Assembly: GCF_000828055.2 (NCBI RefSeq)
Contig: NZ_CP010523.2
Location: 4,588,001 to 4,652,000 of the forward strand
DNA: 64,000 bases
DNA from: Klebsiella variicola
GTDB taxonomy: Bacteria; Pseudomonadota; Gammaproteobacteria; Enterobacterales; Enterobacteriaceae
Reading direction: 5' to 3'
Made by a program: the position numbers and the translations under genes. This document shows, piece after piece, positions 1-10,050 of this stretch. Every line of letters starts with the position of its first letter. The stretch's first letter is position 1. Below the pieces are notes generated by a model that did no database searches, was not told where the DNA came from, and saw only the letters and a list, made by a program, of their open reading frames with translations.

Positions 1-277
1 CGATCTCTACGCCTGCATCGGCTGCCGCGCTCAGTGAAGGATGGGCCAGCGCGATGCCGGGACTGGCGACAATCAGATCCGCCGCCAGCAGCCAGGTATC
101 ATTGAGTCCACCGACATGGCATTCGACCGATTCGGGTAATTTATCCAGCCCCGGAGGCGCGACGCGGGTGTCCATCACGCGCGGCGTCACGCCGCGCGCC
201 ATGAAAAAGTCCACGCATGACAGGCCGGTCATACCCAGCCCAATAATGACGACTTTTTTACCCTGATAATCTGCCAT
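1..277 (-). CDS. murD: UDP-N-acetylmuramoylalanine--D-glutamate ligase MurD (N-terminal part, cut by window edge)
   Basis: MurD is the cytoplasmic ligase that adds D-glutamate to UDP-MurNAc-L-Ala in peptidoglycan precursor synthesis. Only the first 92 codons are in the window; the gene runs off the left edge. The visible protein starts [20 protein letters not shown], the N-terminal Rossmann-like domain with the glycine-rich loop that binds the UDP-sugar. The ATG is 2 nt after the mraY stop, the tight spacing of the dcw operon, so it is translated from the same mRNA as mraY and murF. No disruption is visible. Confidence 0.95.
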   Translation of the reverse strand, partial: MADYQGKKVVIIGLGMTGLSCVDFFMARGVTPRVMDTRVAPPGLDKLPESVECHVGGLNDTWLLAADLIVASPGIALAHPSLSAAADAGVEI

Positions 278-279
278 GA

Positions 280-1362
280 TTAACGTACCTTCAGCGTCGC
301 CAGGCCAATCAGCACCAGCATCAGCGAAATAATCCAGAAGCGCACGATAACGCGCGGCTCCGGCCAGCCCTTCAGTTCATAGTGATGGTGAATCGGCGCC
401 ATACGGAAGATGCGCTGACCGCGCAGCTTAAAGGAGCCAACCTGCAGGATCACCGACAGAGTCTCCACGACGAAAACGCCGCCCATAATCACCAGCAGGA
501 ATTCCTGACGCAGCAGCACGGCGATAATGCCAAGCGCGCCACCGAGCGCCAGCGAACCGACGTCGCCCATAAAGACCTGCGCCGGATAGGTGTTAAACCA
601 CAGGAAGCCCAGACCCGCGCCGACAATCGCCGTACAGACGATCACCAGCTCGCCAGCATGGCGCAGATAAGGAATGTGCAGGTAGTTGGCGAAGTTCATG
701 TTGCCGGTAGCCCATGCCACCAGCGCAAAGCCGGCAGCGACGAAGACGGTCGGCATAATCGCCAGGCCGTCGAGGCCATCGGTCAGGTTGACCGCATTGC
801 CGGTACCGACGATAACGAAGTAAGCCAGCAGGATATAGAGCAGGCCCAGCTGCGGCATCACGTCTTTAAAGAATGGCACCACCAGCTCGGTCGCCGGGGT
901 GTCTTTCCCGGCCAGATAGAGCGCGAACGCCACGCCCAGCGCGATCACCGACATCCAGAAATACTTCCAGCGAGCGATCAGGCCTTTGGTATCTTTGCGC
1001 ACGACTTTACGGTAATCATCAACAAAGCCGATGATCCCGTAGCCGATTAATACCGTCAGTACGCACCAGACGTACGGGTTGGAGGGGTAAGCCCACAGCA
1101 GAACGGAGACGGTGATCGCAGTGAGGATCATGATCCCCCCCATGGTCGGCGTGCCGCGTTTGCTGAAATGGGACTCTGGACCGTCGTTACGTACGACCTG
1201 GCCGAAGGAGAGTTTTTGCAGACGGGCGATCATGCGCGGGCCCATCCACAACGAGATGAACAGCGCGGTCAGCAGGCTGACGATGGCGCGAAACGTCAGA
1301 TAAGAAAAGACGTTAAAGCCGGAATAATATTTGACCAAATGTTCGGCCAGCCATACTAACAT
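280..1362 (-). CDS. mraY: Phospho-N-acetylmuramoyl-pentapeptide transferase MraY
   Basis: Integral membrane enzyme that moves phospho-MurNAc-pentapeptide from UDP onto undecaprenyl phosphate, forming lipid I on the inner face of the cytoplasmic membrane. The 360-residue length matches E. coli. The protein is strongly hydrophobic with about ten membrane segments. It carries the catalytic aspartate loops (DDYRK near residue 115, [12 protein letters not shown] near 190) and the C-terminal [11 protein letters not shown] signature. Its start overlaps the end of murF by 7 nt and its stop is 2 nt before murD, consistent with co-transcription in the mra cluster. Confidence 0.98.
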   Translation of the reverse strand: MLVWLAEHLVKYYSGFNVFSYLTFRAIVSLLTALFISLWMGPRMIARLQKLSFGQVVRNDGPESHFSKRGTPTMGGIMILTAITVSVLLWAYPSNPYVWCVLTVLIGYGIIGFVDDYRKVVRKDTKGLIARWKYFWMSVIALGVAFALYLAGKDTPATELVVPFFKDVMPQLGLLYILLAYFVIVGTGNAVNLTDGLDGLAIMPTVFVAAGFALVAWATGNMNFANYLHIPYLRHAGELVIVCTAIVGAGLGFLWFNTYPAQVFMGDVGSLALGGALGIIAVLLRQEFLLVIMGGVFVVETLSVILQVGSFKLRGQRIFRMAPIHHHYELKGWPEPRVIVRFWIISLMLVLIGLATLKVR

Positions 1363-2714
1363 GTCCCAGTCTCCTGTAATGCGCGTACTACCTCTTCCAT
1401 GGCGGCACTACGTGAACCCTTCACTAAAATGGTCATTATCTTGTGCTCCGCCAGCAGCTCGCGCAGGCGAGCCACTACTGCGGCTTTATCATTAAAATGT
1501 TCGCCCACGCCGCTGGCGCGGCTGATATCCGCGCTCAAGGTGCCGACGCTGAGGACGCAATCCAGCCCCGCCGCTTTCGCTGCCTCGCCGACTTCGCGAT
1601 GGCAGGCCGCGCTTTCCGCGCCAAGCTCCGCCATATCGCCGACCACCATCGCCCGGAAGCCGGGCATCTCTGACAGTACCTGCACTGCCGCGGTCATCGA
1701 ACCAACGTTGGCGTTGTAGGAGTCATCCAGCAGCAGCTGGCTCTCCGTCAGCCGGATCGGGAACAGACGCCCCGGAACGGCCTTCAGCTGCGCCAGACCG
1801 GCTTTTACCGCCGCCAGATCGGCGCCTACCGCCATCGCCAGCGAGGTCGCCGCCAGCGCGTTAGCGATGTTATGGCGTCCCGGCAGCGGCAGCAGGACGT
1901 CAACGTTGCCGGTTGGGGTCTGCAGCGTAAATTCGGTACCGTGGCTGGTGATCTGCACGTTGGTCGCCGTGAAGTCGCTGTTGGCCGCATTCGGTGAGAA
2001 GCGCCACACTTTGCGATCGCCAATCACCGCCTGCCAGTTCAGCCAGTCGTTGTTATCGGCATTGAGAATGGCGATGCCGTTTTCCGGCAGACCGGTATAG
2101 ATTTCGCCCTTCGCCTTCGCCACGCCCGCCAGCGAGCCGAAACCTTCGAGGTGCGCCGCAGCAAGGTTGTTGACCAGCGCGGCTTCCGGACGCGTCAGGC
2201 TGACGGTCCAGGCGATTTCGCCCTGGTGGTTGGCGCCGAGTTCGATCACCGCGTACTGATGCTCTTTAGTCAGGCGCAGCAGCGTCATCGGTACACCGAT
2301 ATCGTTGTTCAGGTTGCCAGCGGTATACAGTGTGTTGCCGCACTGGCTAAGGATCGCCGCGGTCATCTCTTTGACCGAGGTTTTACCGGACGAGCCGGTC
2401 AGGGCGACGACGCGTGTCGGTACCTGCTGACGCACCCAGGCGGCTAACTCGCCGAAAGCCTGGCGGGTATCTTTCACGATCACCTGCGGGAGATCGCAGG
2501 CCAGCGGACGGCTCACCAGCAGCGCGCCGGCGCCAGCTGCTTTCGCCTGTTCGGCAAAATCATGAGCGTCGAAACGCTCGCCTTTCAGCGCCACAAACAG
2601 GCAGCCCGCCGTCACTTTACGGGTATCGGAGGTCACCTCGTCGATAGCGATGTCGCTACCCTGCCGTTCGCCATGGGCGATCGCGGCGAGCTGGCTTAAC
2701 GTAAAGCGAATCAT
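1356..2714 (-). CDS. murF: UDP-MurNAc-tripeptide--D-alanyl-D-alanine ligase MurF
   Basis: Last cytoplasmic Mur ligase: it adds D-Ala-D-Ala to UDP-MurNAc-tripeptide using ATP. The protein has 452 residues, the family length. An N-terminal UDP-substrate domain is followed by the ATP-binding loop [13 protein letters not shown] near residue 105, a central Mur ligase domain ([20 protein letters not shown]) and a C-terminal domain. It overlaps murE upstream by 4 nt (ATGA-type coupling) and mraY downstream by 7 nt, so translation is probably coupled along the operon. Confidence 0.97.
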   Translation of the reverse strand: MIRFTLSQLAAIAHGERQGSDIAIDEVTSDTRKVTAGCLFVALKGERFDAHDFAEQAKAAGAGALLVSRPLACDLPQVIVKDTRQAFGELAAWVRQQVPTRVVALTGSSGKTSVKEMTAAILSQCGNTLYTAGNLNNDIGVPMTLLRLTKEHQYAVIELGANHQGEIAWTVSLTRPEAALVNNLAAAHLEGFGSLAGVAKAKGEIYTGLPENGIAILNADNNDWLNWQAVIGDRKVWRFSPNAANSDFTATNVQITSHGTEFTLQTPTGNVDVLLPLPGRHNIANALAATSLAMAVGADLAAVKAGLAQLKAVPGRLFPIRLTESQLLLDDSYNANVGSMTAAVQVLSEMPGFRAMVVGDMAELGAESAACHREVGEAAKAAGLDCVLSVGTLSADISRASGVGEHFNDKAAVVARLRELLAEHKIMTILVKGSRSAAMEEVVRALQETGTC

Positions 2715-4198
2715 GCTACCGCTCCCAGCAGACGCGCGACGGTGACGCGGTCGGAATAATCCAGACGGCGATTGCCGACGATCTGGTAATCTTCATGGCC
2801 TTTACCCGCCACCAGCACCACGTCATTCTCTTTCGCCTGCATCACGGCGTTGGTGACCGCTTCCGCGCGGCCTTCCATCACCTTCGCATGACCCGCATCG
2901 AGCATGCCGGCCAGAATATCGTTGATAATCGCCCGCGGCTCTTCAGTACGCGGGTTGTCATCAGTGACCACCACGATGTCGGCAAATTCTTCAGCGATAG
3001 CGCCCATCAGCGGACGCTTGCCTTTATCACGGTCGCCGCCGCAGCCGAAAACGCACCACAGCTTACCGCTGCAGTGCAGGCGCGCGGCCTGCAGCGCTTT
3101 TTCCAGCGCGTCAGGCGTATGGGCATAATCCACCACCACGGCTGGTTTACCGGGCGCGCTGAACACTTCCATACGGCCACATACCGGCTGTAAACGCGCT
3201 GCGGTTTTCAGCAGATCGGCCAGCGGATAGCCCAGCGCCAGCAGCGTCGCCAGCGCCAGCAGCAGGTTGCTGACGTTAAAGGCGCCCATCAGGCGGCTTT
3301 CGATTTCACCGTTGCCCCAGCTGGAGTCAAACTGAATGGTCGCGCCGCTGTCGTGATAGTTGACCGCGGTGGCCTTCAGCCAGCGGCCGTGGCAGTTCGG
3401 ATTGATATGATCTTCCATCGACACCGCCACCGCATCCGGCAGCTTCGCCAGCCAGCGACGCCCCACTTCATCGTCAGCGTTGACGATGGCCTGGCCGCAA
3501 TGGTGGGTCGAGTACAGCAGCCATTTCGCCGCTTCGTAGTGCTCCATGTCGCCATGGTAGTCGAGGTGGTCGCGGCTCAGATTGGTAAACACCGAGGCGG
3601 CAAACTGCAGCGCCGCCACGCGGTGTTGCACCAGACCGTGGGAAGAGACTTCCATCGCGCCGAAGGTTGCCCCCTGCCCGACCAGACAGGAGAGCACATG
3701 CTGAACGTCTACCGCAGAACCGGTGGTATTTTCGGTCGGCACGACCTTATCCAGCAGGCCGTTGCCAACGGTCCCCATCACTGCGCTGGTTTCGCCGAGC
3801 AGCTTCGCCCACTGCGCCAGCAGTTGAGTGGTGGTCGTTTTACCGTTAGTACCGGTGACGCCCACCAGACGCAGCTGCTGCGACGGCTGATGATAAAAAC
3901 GCCCGGCCAGCGCCGATAAGCGTTCGTTAAGCTGGCTCAGGTAAATAACCGGCACGCCGTGCATTTCACGGATCTCACCGTCTTCAGCCTCGCCCTGCGC
4001 TTCAGCAATAATGGCAGCCACACCTTGCGCTATCGCCTGCGGGATATAACGACGCCCGTCCGCCTGATGACCCTGTACCGCGATAAAGAGATCGCCGGAA
4101 GCAGCCACCCGGCTGTCCAGCGTCATCTCTCGCAGAATGCGCTCCGGTGCGTTTGGCACCCACGGAGCGAGTAGGTCGCGCAAATTACGATCTGCCAC
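2711..4198 (-). CDS. murE: UDP-MurNAc-L-Ala-D-Glu--meso-diaminopimelate ligase MurE
   Basis: Adds meso-diaminopimelate to UDP-MurNAc-dipeptide in the cytoplasm. Length is 495 residues. The ATP-binding loop [13 protein letters not shown] lies near residue 115. The DDNPRTEEP motif near residue 413 is the signature that selects meso-DAP rather than lysine, as expected for a Gram-negative wall. The start overlaps the ftsI 3' end by 14 nt and the stop overlaps murF by 4 nt. No anomaly seen. Confidence 0.97.
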   Translation of the reverse strand: MADRNLRDLLAPWVPNAPERILREMTLDSRVAASGDLFIAVQGHQADGRRYIPQAIAQGVAAIIAEAQGEAEDGEIREMHGVPVIYLSQLNERLSALAGRFYHQPSQQLRLVGVTGTNGKTTTTQLLAQWAKLLGETSAVMGTVGNGLLDKVVPTENTTGSAVDVQHVLSCLVGQGATFGAMEVSSHGLVQHRVAALQFAASVFTNLSRDHLDYHGDMEHYEAAKWLLYSTHHCGQAIVNADDEVGRRWLAKLPDAVAVSMEDHINPNCHGRWLKATAVNYHDSGATIQFDSSWGNGEIESRLMGAFNVSNLLLALATLLALGYPLADLLKTAARLQPVCGRMEVFSAPGKPAVVVDYAHTPDALEKALQAARLHCSGKLWCVFGCGGDRDKGKRPLMGAIAEEFADIVVVTDDNPRTEEPRAIINDILAGMLDAGHAKVMEGRAEAVTNAVMQAKENDVVLVAGKGHEDYQIVGNRRLDYSDRVTVARLLGAVA

Positions 4199-5951
4199 CT
4201 GTTCCCTCGCCTTGATTAATTACAAATTCACTTTTTTCGCCCGTTGCCAGCGCATCCGGCTCGATGTTCATGGTGCGCAATACGCCGCCCATGATGGCAC
4301 CGAAGACCGGCGCGGAAACGGCGCCACCGTAGTATTTACCTGCCTGCGGGTCGTTGATCACCACCACCAGCGCGAAGCGCGGATGGCTGGCGGGCGCAAC
4401 GCCTGCGGTGTAAGCAATATATTTGTTGATATAGCGGCCATCCGGCCCCACTTTTTTCGCCGTACCGGTTTTAATCGCGATGCGATAGCCTTTGATCGCC
4501 GCTTTCACGCCGCCGCCGCCGGGCAGCGCCACGCTTTCCATCATATGAACGACGGTACGAACGAGTGATTCCGGGAAGACGCGCTCGCCCGGAACCGGTG
4601 GATCAACCTTGGTAATTGACAGCGGGCGATAGATGCCATAGCTGCCAATCGTTGCGTAGACTCGCGCTAACTGTAACGGGGTTACCATTAGCCCGTAGCC
4701 GAAAGAAAAGGTGGCCCTCTCTATGTCAGACCACCGTTGTTTTTGAGGATATAAGCCACTGCGTTCTCCGACCAACCCCAAATTGGTCGCCTTTCCAAGC
4801 CCAAAACGTGAGTAAGTATCTACTAACGCTGAGGACGGCATCGCTAACGCCAGCTTAGAAACACCGACGTTACTCGACTTCTGTAGCACCCCGGTCAGGG
4901 TCAATTCGCTATAACGCGCCACGTCTTTGATTTCGTGGCCGTTAATTCGATAGGGAATGGTATTCAGCACGGTATTTTCGTTGACGATACCGCGTTGCAG
5001 CGCCGTCATCACCACCATCGGTTTCACCGTCGAACCCGGTTCGAATACGTCGGTGATAGCGCGGTTACGCATGGTGTCTTTCGCCGTACCGGCGAAGTTG
5101 TTCGGGTTATAGGAGGGGCTGTTGGCCATCGCCAGCACTTCCCCGGTGTTAACGTCCACTAACACGGCGCTGCCCGACTCGGCTTTGTTAAAGGCCACGG
5201 CGTTGTTCAGCTCGCGATAGACCAGCGCCTGCAGACGTTCGTCGATGCTCAGCGCCAGGTTGTGCGCCGCCTGGCTGTCGGTAGAAGAGATATCTTCAAT
5301 GACCCGGCCATAGCGGTCTTTACGCACGATACGCTCGCCCGGCTGGCCGGTAAGCCATTTATCAAAGCTTTTTTCGACCCCTTCAATCCCCTGGCTGTCG
5401 ACGTTGGTAAAGCCAATGAGGTGAGCAGTCACTTCTCCGGAAGGGTAATAACGACGGGACTCTTCACGCAGATGAATGCCCGGCAGCTTTAGCTTTTTGA
5501 TGTAGTCGGCCATGTCAGGGTTTACCTGACGCGCCAGATAGATAAAACGCATCCGCGGATTGGTATTGATGCGCGTTGCCAGCTGATCCAGCGGCATATT
5601 GAGGGCGTCCGCCAGCGCCTTCCAGCGCGTATCCAGGGTGACCCCGCCAGCATCATGCAGCTCCTTCGGATCGGCCCAGATAGCCTTCACCGGTACGCTG
5701 ACCGCCAGCGGCCGCCCGGAGCGGTCGGTAATCATCCCGCGCGCGGTAGACACTTCCTGGACGCGCAGCGAGCGCATATCGCCCTGACGCACCAGCATGT
5801 CGGGGCTGACCACCTGGAGCCAGGCGACACGACCCAGCAGGAAAGTCAGCGCCAGCAGAATACAGCCGCACAGCAACGCAAAACGCCAACTGATAAAGTT
5901 GGCCTGTTCTTCCTGACGCTTTGCTTTTGGCGTTTTTGGCGCTGCTTTCAT
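4185..5951 (-). CDS. ftsI: Septal peptidoglycan transpeptidase FtsI (PBP3)
   Basis: PBP3 is the essential divisome transpeptidase that cross-links septal peptidoglycan; it sits in the inner membrane with its catalytic domain in the periplasm. One membrane anchor is visible (about residues 20-40, [17 protein letters not shown]), then the pedestal domain and the penicillin-binding domain. The active-site triad motifs are STVK (near 307), SSN (near 359) and KTGT (near 494). I chose the ATG at 5951 (588 residues, MKAAPKTPK) because it matches the E. coli start; an ATG three codons upstream adds only MRR. I saw no insertion near the active site of the kind linked to beta-lactam resistance. Confidence 0.97.
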   Translation of the reverse strand: MKAAPKTPKAKRQEEQANFISWRFALLCGCILLALTFLLGRVAWLQVVSPDMLVRQGDMRSLRVQEVSTARGMITDRSGRPLAVSVPVKAIWADPKELHDAGGVTLDTRWKALADALNMPLDQLATRINTNPRMRFIYLARQVNPDMADYIKKLKLPGIHLREESRRYYPSGEVTAHLIGFTNVDSQGIEGVEKSFDKWLTGQPGERIVRKDRYGRVIEDISSTDSQAAHNLALSIDERLQALVYRELNNAVAFNKAESGSAVLVDVNTGEVLAMANSPSYNPNNFAGTAKDTMRNRAITDVFEPGSTVKPMVVMTALQRGIVNENTVLNTIPYRINGHEIKDVARYSELTLTGVLQKSSNVGVSKLALAMPSSALVDTYSRFGLGKATNLGLVGERSGLYPQKQRWSDIERATFSFGYGLMVTPLQLARVYATIGSYGIYRPLSITKVDPPVPGERVFPESLVRTVVHMMESVALPGGGGVKAAIKGYRIAIKTGTAKKVGPDGRYINKYIAYTAGVAPASHPRFALVVVINDPQAGKYYGGAVSAPVFGAIMGGVLRTMNIEPDALATGEKSEFVINQGEGTGGRS

Positions 5952-5966
5952 CCGTCGCAATAATCC

Positions 5967-6332
5967 TTATTTCTGTACAACGATATTTTCTTGTGATGGA
6001 TCGACGTGTTGCATCTGCAACTTCTCGGTCGCGATCCGCTCAACCCGACTGTGATCGCCGAGCGCGTTCTCTTCGAGGATCAGGTTGCGCCACTCGATAT
6101 CCAGGGCGTCGCGTTCCAGAACCAGTTGTTCACGCTGCGCGGTCAGCAGGCGCGTATGGTGCGCGGTGGTGACCACGGTAATCGCCGTAATAATGATGCA
6201 AATGAACAGGCAGAGTGGCAGTTTCCCAAACCGCAGAAGGTCGTCCCCGATCACGCCAGGCAAAGCATGGCGCTCGTTGCTTCCAATCGACCCTTTAACC
6301 TTGCTTAAGGCCTCTGTCACTCTGCCGATCAT
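5967..6332 (-). CDS. ftsL: Cell division protein FtsL
   Basis: Small bitopic divisome protein that works with FtsB and FtsQ to activate septal wall synthesis. The 121 residues match E. coli FtsL almost throughout: a basic cytoplasmic tail, one membrane span (about residues 38-57, [15 protein letters not shown]) and a periplasmic leucine-zipper-like coiled coil (about 60-100). The start codon overlaps the rsmH stop region by 4 nt, and the gene ends 15 nt before the ftsI ATG, consistent with coupled expression. Confidence 0.97.
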   Translation of the reverse strand: MIGRVTEALSKVKGSIGSNERHALPGVIGDDLLRFGKLPLCLFICIIITAITVVTTAHHTRLLTAQREQLVLERDALDIEWRNLILEENALGDHSRVERIATEKLQMQHVDPSQENIVVQK

Positions 6333-7270
6333 GCGTTCGTCCTCTCTGCAATACGCAGCACTGAACTACGGGCACGTGGATTCTCTGCCACCTCTTCTTC
6401 GCCCGGCATCAACTTGCCTAGTGCTCGTAACTCACGGCCGCCCAGTTTTTTGAGCTGCGCTTCGGTCATCGGTATTCCCGCCGGAACCTGCGGACCGCGG
6501 CTTTGTTCACGCATAAAGCGCTTCACAATGCGATCTTCCAGCGAATGAAAACTAATGATCGATAGCCGCCCACCCGGGGCCAGCACGCTGAGCGAGCTTT
6601 TTAGCGCCTGCTCTATCTCCTCCAGTTCACTGTTTACCCATATGCGCACCGCCTGGAAGGTACGGGTCGCGGGATGTTTATGCTTATCTTTTACCGGCAT
6701 CGCCGCAGCAATGACCTCCGCCAGCTCTTTGGTGCGGGTCATCGGTTCAATACGGTTACGTTCGACGATCGCGCGGGCGATACGTTTACCGAAACGCTCT
6801 TCGCCGAAGGTTTTAATCACCCAGGCGATATCGGCTTCTTCTGCCGTCTGCAGCCACTCGGCCGCGGACTGACCGCGCGTCGGATCCATGCGCATGTCCA
6901 GCGGCCCGTCGCGCATAAAGGAAAAGCCGCGTTCCGCATCGTCAAGCTGCGGGGAAGAGACGCCGAGATCGAGCAGAATGCCGTCGATCTTACCGGTAAG
7001 ATTACGCTCGTCGACGTAGTCAGCGAGCTGTGAAAAAGGACCATGTACGATGGAAAAGCGGGGATCATCGATGGTTTTCGCGACGGCAATCGCCTGTGGA
7101 TCGCGATCGATTGCCAGCAAGCGTCCTTCCGCTCCCAGCCGGGAGAGGATCAGGCGCGAGTGACCACCGCGGCCAAAAGTACCATCAATATAGATACCGT
7201 CTGGACGAATATTGAGGCCGTTGACGGCTTCATCCAGAAGTACCGTAGTATGTTTATAATTTTCCATCAT
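6329..7270 (-). CDS. rsmH: 16S rRNA (cytosine(1402)-N(4))-methyltransferase RsmH (MraW)
   Basis: SAM-dependent methyltransferase that N4-methylates C1402 of 16S rRNA in the ribosomal P site. The 313 residues match E. coli RsmH. The SAM-binding region is [12 protein letters not shown] near residue 27, with [10 protein letters not shown] after it, and the C-terminal motif [13 protein letters not shown] is family-typical. It is the second gene of the mra cluster, 2 nt after the mraZ stop and overlapping ftsL by 4 nt. Confidence 0.97.
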   Translation of the reverse strand: MMENYKHTTVLLDEAVNGLNIRPDGIYIDGTFGRGGHSRLILSRLGAEGRLLAIDRDPQAIAVAKTIDDPRFSIVHGPFSQLADYVDERNLTGKIDGILLDLGVSSPQLDDAERGFSFMRDGPLDMRMDPTRGQSAAEWLQTAEEADIAWVIKTFGEERFGKRIARAIVERNRIEPMTRTKELAEVIAAAMPVKDKHKHPATRTFQAVRIWVNSELEEIEQALKSSLSVLAPGGRLSIISFHSLEDRIVKRFMREQSRGPQVPAGIPMTEAQLKKLGGRELRALGKLMPGEEEVAENPRARSSVLRIAERTNA

Positions 7271-7272
7271 TT

Positions 7273-7731
7273 TTATAAGGACAAATCCTGCAGGCGCTCC
7301 GACAGTTCACCGGTCGCGGACTGCTCAGCGTCGATATCTTCCTTGACCCGTTGATACCAGGTCGTTTCATCCCACAGTTCAAACTTATTAAACTGCCCGA
7401 CCAGCATCACTTCTTTTGTCAGCCCGGCATGCTGCCGTAACACCGGCGCGATGAGCAATCGTCCGGCATTATCCATCTGACATTCGCTGGCATGACCCAG
7501 AAGCAAACGCTGTACGCGCCGCTCAACGGGATTCATGCTCGATAAACGCGACAATTTCTGCTCGATGATTTCCCATTCAGGCAATGGATAAAGCAGCAGG
7601 CACGGGTGATGAATGTCAATGGTGCATACCAATTGACCGGCAGCGTCCTCGATCAGCCCATCGCGATAGCGCGTTGGCACGGCCAGGCGGCCTTTGCTGT
7701 CGAGATTGACCAACGTTGCTCCACGGAACAT
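7273..7731 (-). CDS. mraZ: Transcriptional regulator MraZ
   Basis: MraZ is a double AbrB-like DNA-binding protein that forms a ring and represses its own dcw promoter. The start used here, at 7731, gives 152 residues beginning [19 protein letters not shown], which matches the family. An ATG 12 codons further upstream would run through the operator region and is unlikely. Two swapped-hairpin repeats are visible (about residues 5-47 and 81-124, the second containing [16 protein letters not shown]). The operator direct repeats lie 19-44 nt upstream of the start, so autoregulation of the whole cluster is likely. Confidence 0.95.
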   Translation of the reverse strand: MFRGATLVNLDSKGRLAVPTRYRDGLIEDAAGQLVCTIDIHHPCLLLYPLPEWEIIEQKLSRLSSMNPVERRVQRLLLGHASECQMDNAGRLLIAPVLRQHAGLTKEVMLVGQFNKFELWDETTWYQRVKEDIDAEQSATGELSERLQDLSL

Positions 7732-7749
7732 GCCAGCCTCACCCCTTTT

Positions 7750-7775
7750 CGCCACTTTATCCCACAAATTCCCAC
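7750..7775 (-). promoter_or_regulatory. MraZ operator: three 10-bp-spaced direct repeats
   Basis: On the minus strand there are three direct repeats with 10-bp periodicity: GTGGGA, GTGGGA and the weaker GTGGCG. They lie between the promoter and the mraZ start. This matches the known MraZ box (TGGGN units, one per helical turn) bound by the MraZ ring. Confidence 0.85.
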
Positions 7776-7782
7776 CAGAAGG

Positions 7783-7812
7783 AGTTTACGGAGCGGAGGA
7801 AAAGCTTGTCAA
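7783..7812 (-). promoter_or_regulatory. Pmra promoter of the mraZ/dcw cluster
   Basis: On the minus strand a perfect -35 TTGACA (7812-7807) is followed after 18 bp by TAAACT (7788-7783) as the -10. It lies just upstream of the MraZ repeats, matching the position of the known E. coli mraZ promoter. Confidence 0.75.
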
Positions 7813-8371
7813 GCCAGCACGGATGCCAACAGAGCTCAAAAACCCATTATTTACAGCCGACATTAGCCCTGATGAAAAAATCATCAACAGGCGAGGCAAA
7901 TTAACGTTATGAATACGTGTAAGAAAATAACCAACAAACTCGTAACAGTTATAAACAACAAAATATCTTCGGCGGGAAAATATAAAGTGTCAGTTTGCGA
8001 CGCGAGCGGCATTTTAGGCCATTATGCCGGTCGTTAACAGTACCTGTTGCTGGCTGAGGGGCGGACCAGACGCGGGATAGGGCAGAAGAGAAAGGCTGGG
8101 GCGTACAAAATGAGTGTTAATTCAGCAATTAACCTGGTGAATGTAACAAAATAATACAATTAAAGCCTGCGCAATCATTTTTTGTGTCCCGTTTTGAGTA
8201 ACAAAACGATTGCCAGCGAATTAAACAAAATAACACGTAAAGAAGTTTAGGGATTTGTCTGAAATATATTCAGTTTTGCATTTTGGACGTCAATTGCCTG
8301 ATTAATCGCCAAAGGCCTGCTTTCCGGCAGGCCCGCCAGGAATATTCCTGGGCTCTGGCGATATTGCGCGC
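7813..8371. other. AT-rich intergenic region between cra and mraZ
   Basis: No credible gene. It holds the upstream flank of Pmra, a 19-bp inverted repeat (CGTTTTG-AGTAA-CAAAACG, 8190-8208) nested in a weaker GCAATC/GATTGC stem (8171-8213), and the multi-stem structure listed at 8306-8361. A similarly long gap exists at this position in E. coli. Confidence 0.6.
8306..8361. terminator. Three-stem palindromic structure after cra
   Basis: An outer stem (TCGCCA 8306-8311 / TGGCGA 8356-8361) encloses two hairpins: GGCCTGC/GCAGGCC (8314-8333) and CCAGG/CCTGG (8336-8351). It lies 10 nt past the cra stop on the minus strand and has no long U-tract. A transcript-end or mRNA-protecting structure is likely; a mobile palindromic repeat is an alternative. 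Confidence 0.45.
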
Positions 8372-9376
8372 TTAGCGGCGATTCAGGCTACCACGACGAT
8401 AGAGATTACGGCGAATACGGCTCAGGCCCGGCTTTGGCTTGCGCGGTTCATCGAGGCTGGCGAGGACGATCTCCAGCACCCGCTCAGCGACATCGCGATG
8501 GCGCTGAGCCACCGCCAGCACCGGGCACTGCAGAAAATCGAGCAGCTCATTATCGCCGAAGGTGGCGATCGCCAGCTCGGAGGGCAGTTTGCCCTCACGG
8601 CGCAGCGTCACATCCATCACGCCCTGCAGCAACGGGAAAGAGGTAGTAAACAGCGCCTGAGGCATCGGATGGGTTTCAAGCCATTTCTCAAACAGCTGAG
8701 CCGCCGCTTCGCGCTCATAGCTGTTGGCATAGAGATAATGCACCTCGCGCGGATCGTCCTGCCAGGCTTTGCGGAAGCCCTGCTCGCGCAGGAAGCTCAC
8801 CGACAGTTCCGGCAGCGCGCCGAGATAAAGTACCGTTTCGCCAGGGAAGGTCCGCAGCTCGGCAGCGAGCATTTCAGCGTCATCCTGATCAGCGCCGACC
8901 ACACTGGTGAAATGCTCGCGGTCAAGGGCGCGGTCAAGCGCGACAATCGGAAATGGATCGTTAGCCCAGCGTTGATAGAAAGGGTGCTCCGGCGGCAGCG
9001 AAGTGGAGACAATGATAGCGTCAACCTGGCGCTGCAGCAGATGCTCAATGCAGCGCATCTCGTTATCGGGTTGATCCTCCGAACAGGCAATCAGCAGCTG
9101 ATAGCCGCGCTGACGCGCCTGACGTTCGAGATAATTTGCAATGCGGGTATAGCTGGTATTTTCGAGATCCGGGATCACCAGACCGATAGATCGTGTGCGT
9201 CCTGCACGCAGGCCAGCGGCGACCGCATTCGGATGATAGTTATGCTCTCGCACCACAGCCATCACCTTTTCGACCGTTTTATCGCTTACGCGGTACTGCT
9301 TCGCTTTGCCATTAATCACATAGCTCGCGGTGGTTCTTGAAACACCGGCCAGCCGGGCGATTTCATCCAGTTTCAC
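8372..9376 (-). CDS. cra: Catabolite repressor/activator Cra (FruR)
   Basis: LacI-family regulator that switches between glycolytic repression and gluconeogenic activation and releases DNA on binding fructose 1-phosphate or fructose 1,6-bisphosphate. The start is GTG at 9376, giving 334 residues ([20 protein letters not shown]), the same length and start type as E. coli; AGGGG precedes it by a few bases. The N-terminal LacI helix-turn-helix occupies about residues 1-58, the hinge follows, and the periplasmic-binding-protein-like effector domain begins at [15 protein letters not shown]. It stands alone between ilvIH and mraZ on the same strand. Confidence 0.97.
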   Translation of the reverse strand: MKLDEIARLAGVSRTTASYVINGKAKQYRVSDKTVEKVMAVVREHNYHPNAVAAGLRAGRTRSIGLVIPDLENTSYTRIANYLERQARQRGYQLLIACSEDQPDNEMRCIEHLLQRQVDAIIVSTSLPPEHPFYQRWANDPFPIVALDRALDREHFTSVVGADQDDAEMLAAELRTFPGETVLYLGALPELSVSFLREQGFRKAWQDDPREVHYLYANSYEREAAAQLFEKWLETHPMPQALFTTSFPLLQGVMDVTLRREGKLPSELAIATFGDNELLDFLQCPVLAVAQRHRDVAERVLEIVLASLDEPRKPKPGLSRIRRNLYRRGSLNRR

Positions 9377-9502
9377 AATTGCCCCTTGGGTAAGAAGTGC
9401 CAAACATAACCATTATTCAGGTATGGAACCCTTTTTATAACATCTAAGCGCAGAATAGTTAGCGCAGCAACCGCTTTCGCTTACAGTTCCTACTGATTTC
9501 GC

Positions 9503-9533
9503 AAAAAAAAAGCCCGACAGTCGCTGCCGGGCT
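9503..9533 (-). terminator. Terminator of the ilvIH operon
   Basis: A 10-bp stem (AGCCCGACAG / CTGCCGGGCT, one G-U pair, TCG loop) is followed on the minus strand by eight T residues, 24 nt after the ilvH stop. A strong Rho-independent terminator separates ilvIH from cra. Confidence 0.9.
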
Positions 9534-9556
9534 ATTTTTGCATCAGTTCCCGATCC

Positions 9557-10048
9557 TCAGCGCATGATTTTATCACCGCGAGACAGGCCGACCACACCGG
9601 AGCGAGCCACTTCTACGATCCGAGCGACATCGCGCAGCGAAGCCAGGAAAGCATCAAGCTTATCACTGGTTCCGGCGAGCTGAACGGTATAGATAGAAGG
9701 CGTCACATCGATAATCTGTCCGCGAAAGATTTCGGTGTTGCGTTTCACTTCTTCACGGCCATAGCCGCTGGCCTGAACCTTCACCAGCATGATTTCGCGT
9801 TCGACATGGGCCCCCTGCCCCAATTCGCTGACCCGCAGCACATCCACCAGCTTGTGCAGCTGCTTTTCAATCTGCTCGATCGCTTTTTCATCGCCCACGG
9901 TCTGGATGGTCATTCTGGAGAGCGTAGGGTCGTCCGTCGGCGCCACAGTCAGGCTTTCTATATTATAGCCGCGCTGGGAAAAGAGGCCGATAACGCGGGA
10001 CAATGCGCCCGATTCGTTTTCCAGTAATACCGATAATATCCGGCGCAT
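9557..10048 (-). CDS. ilvH: Acetolactate synthase III small (regulatory) subunit IlvH
   Basis: Regulatory subunit of the valine-sensitive acetohydroxyacid synthase III. It binds IlvI and confers valine feedback inhibition. The ATG at 10048 gives 163 residues ([19 protein letters not shown]) as in E. coli; a longer reading would add ten residues that overlap ilvI. The N-terminal ACT domain (about residues 4-78, [18 protein letters not shown]) binds valine, and the C-terminal domain follows. It lies 2 nt after ilvI and is followed by a strong terminator. Confidence 0.97.
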   Translation of the reverse strand: MRRILSVLLENESGALSRVIGLFSQRGYNIESLTVAPTDDPTLSRMTIQTVGDEKAIEQIEKQLHKLVDVLRVSELGQGAHVEREIMLVKVQASGYGREEVKRNTEIFRGQIIDVTPSIYTVQLAGTSDKLDAFLASLRDVARIVEVARSGVVGLSRGDKIMR

Positions 10049-10050
10049 AA

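Noticed and set aside
9377..9500. A fruL leader peptide upstream of cra
   Set aside because: E. coli has an annotated fruL here, but no ORF matching that peptide is visible; only a 14-codon ORF overlapping the cra start, which I cannot support.
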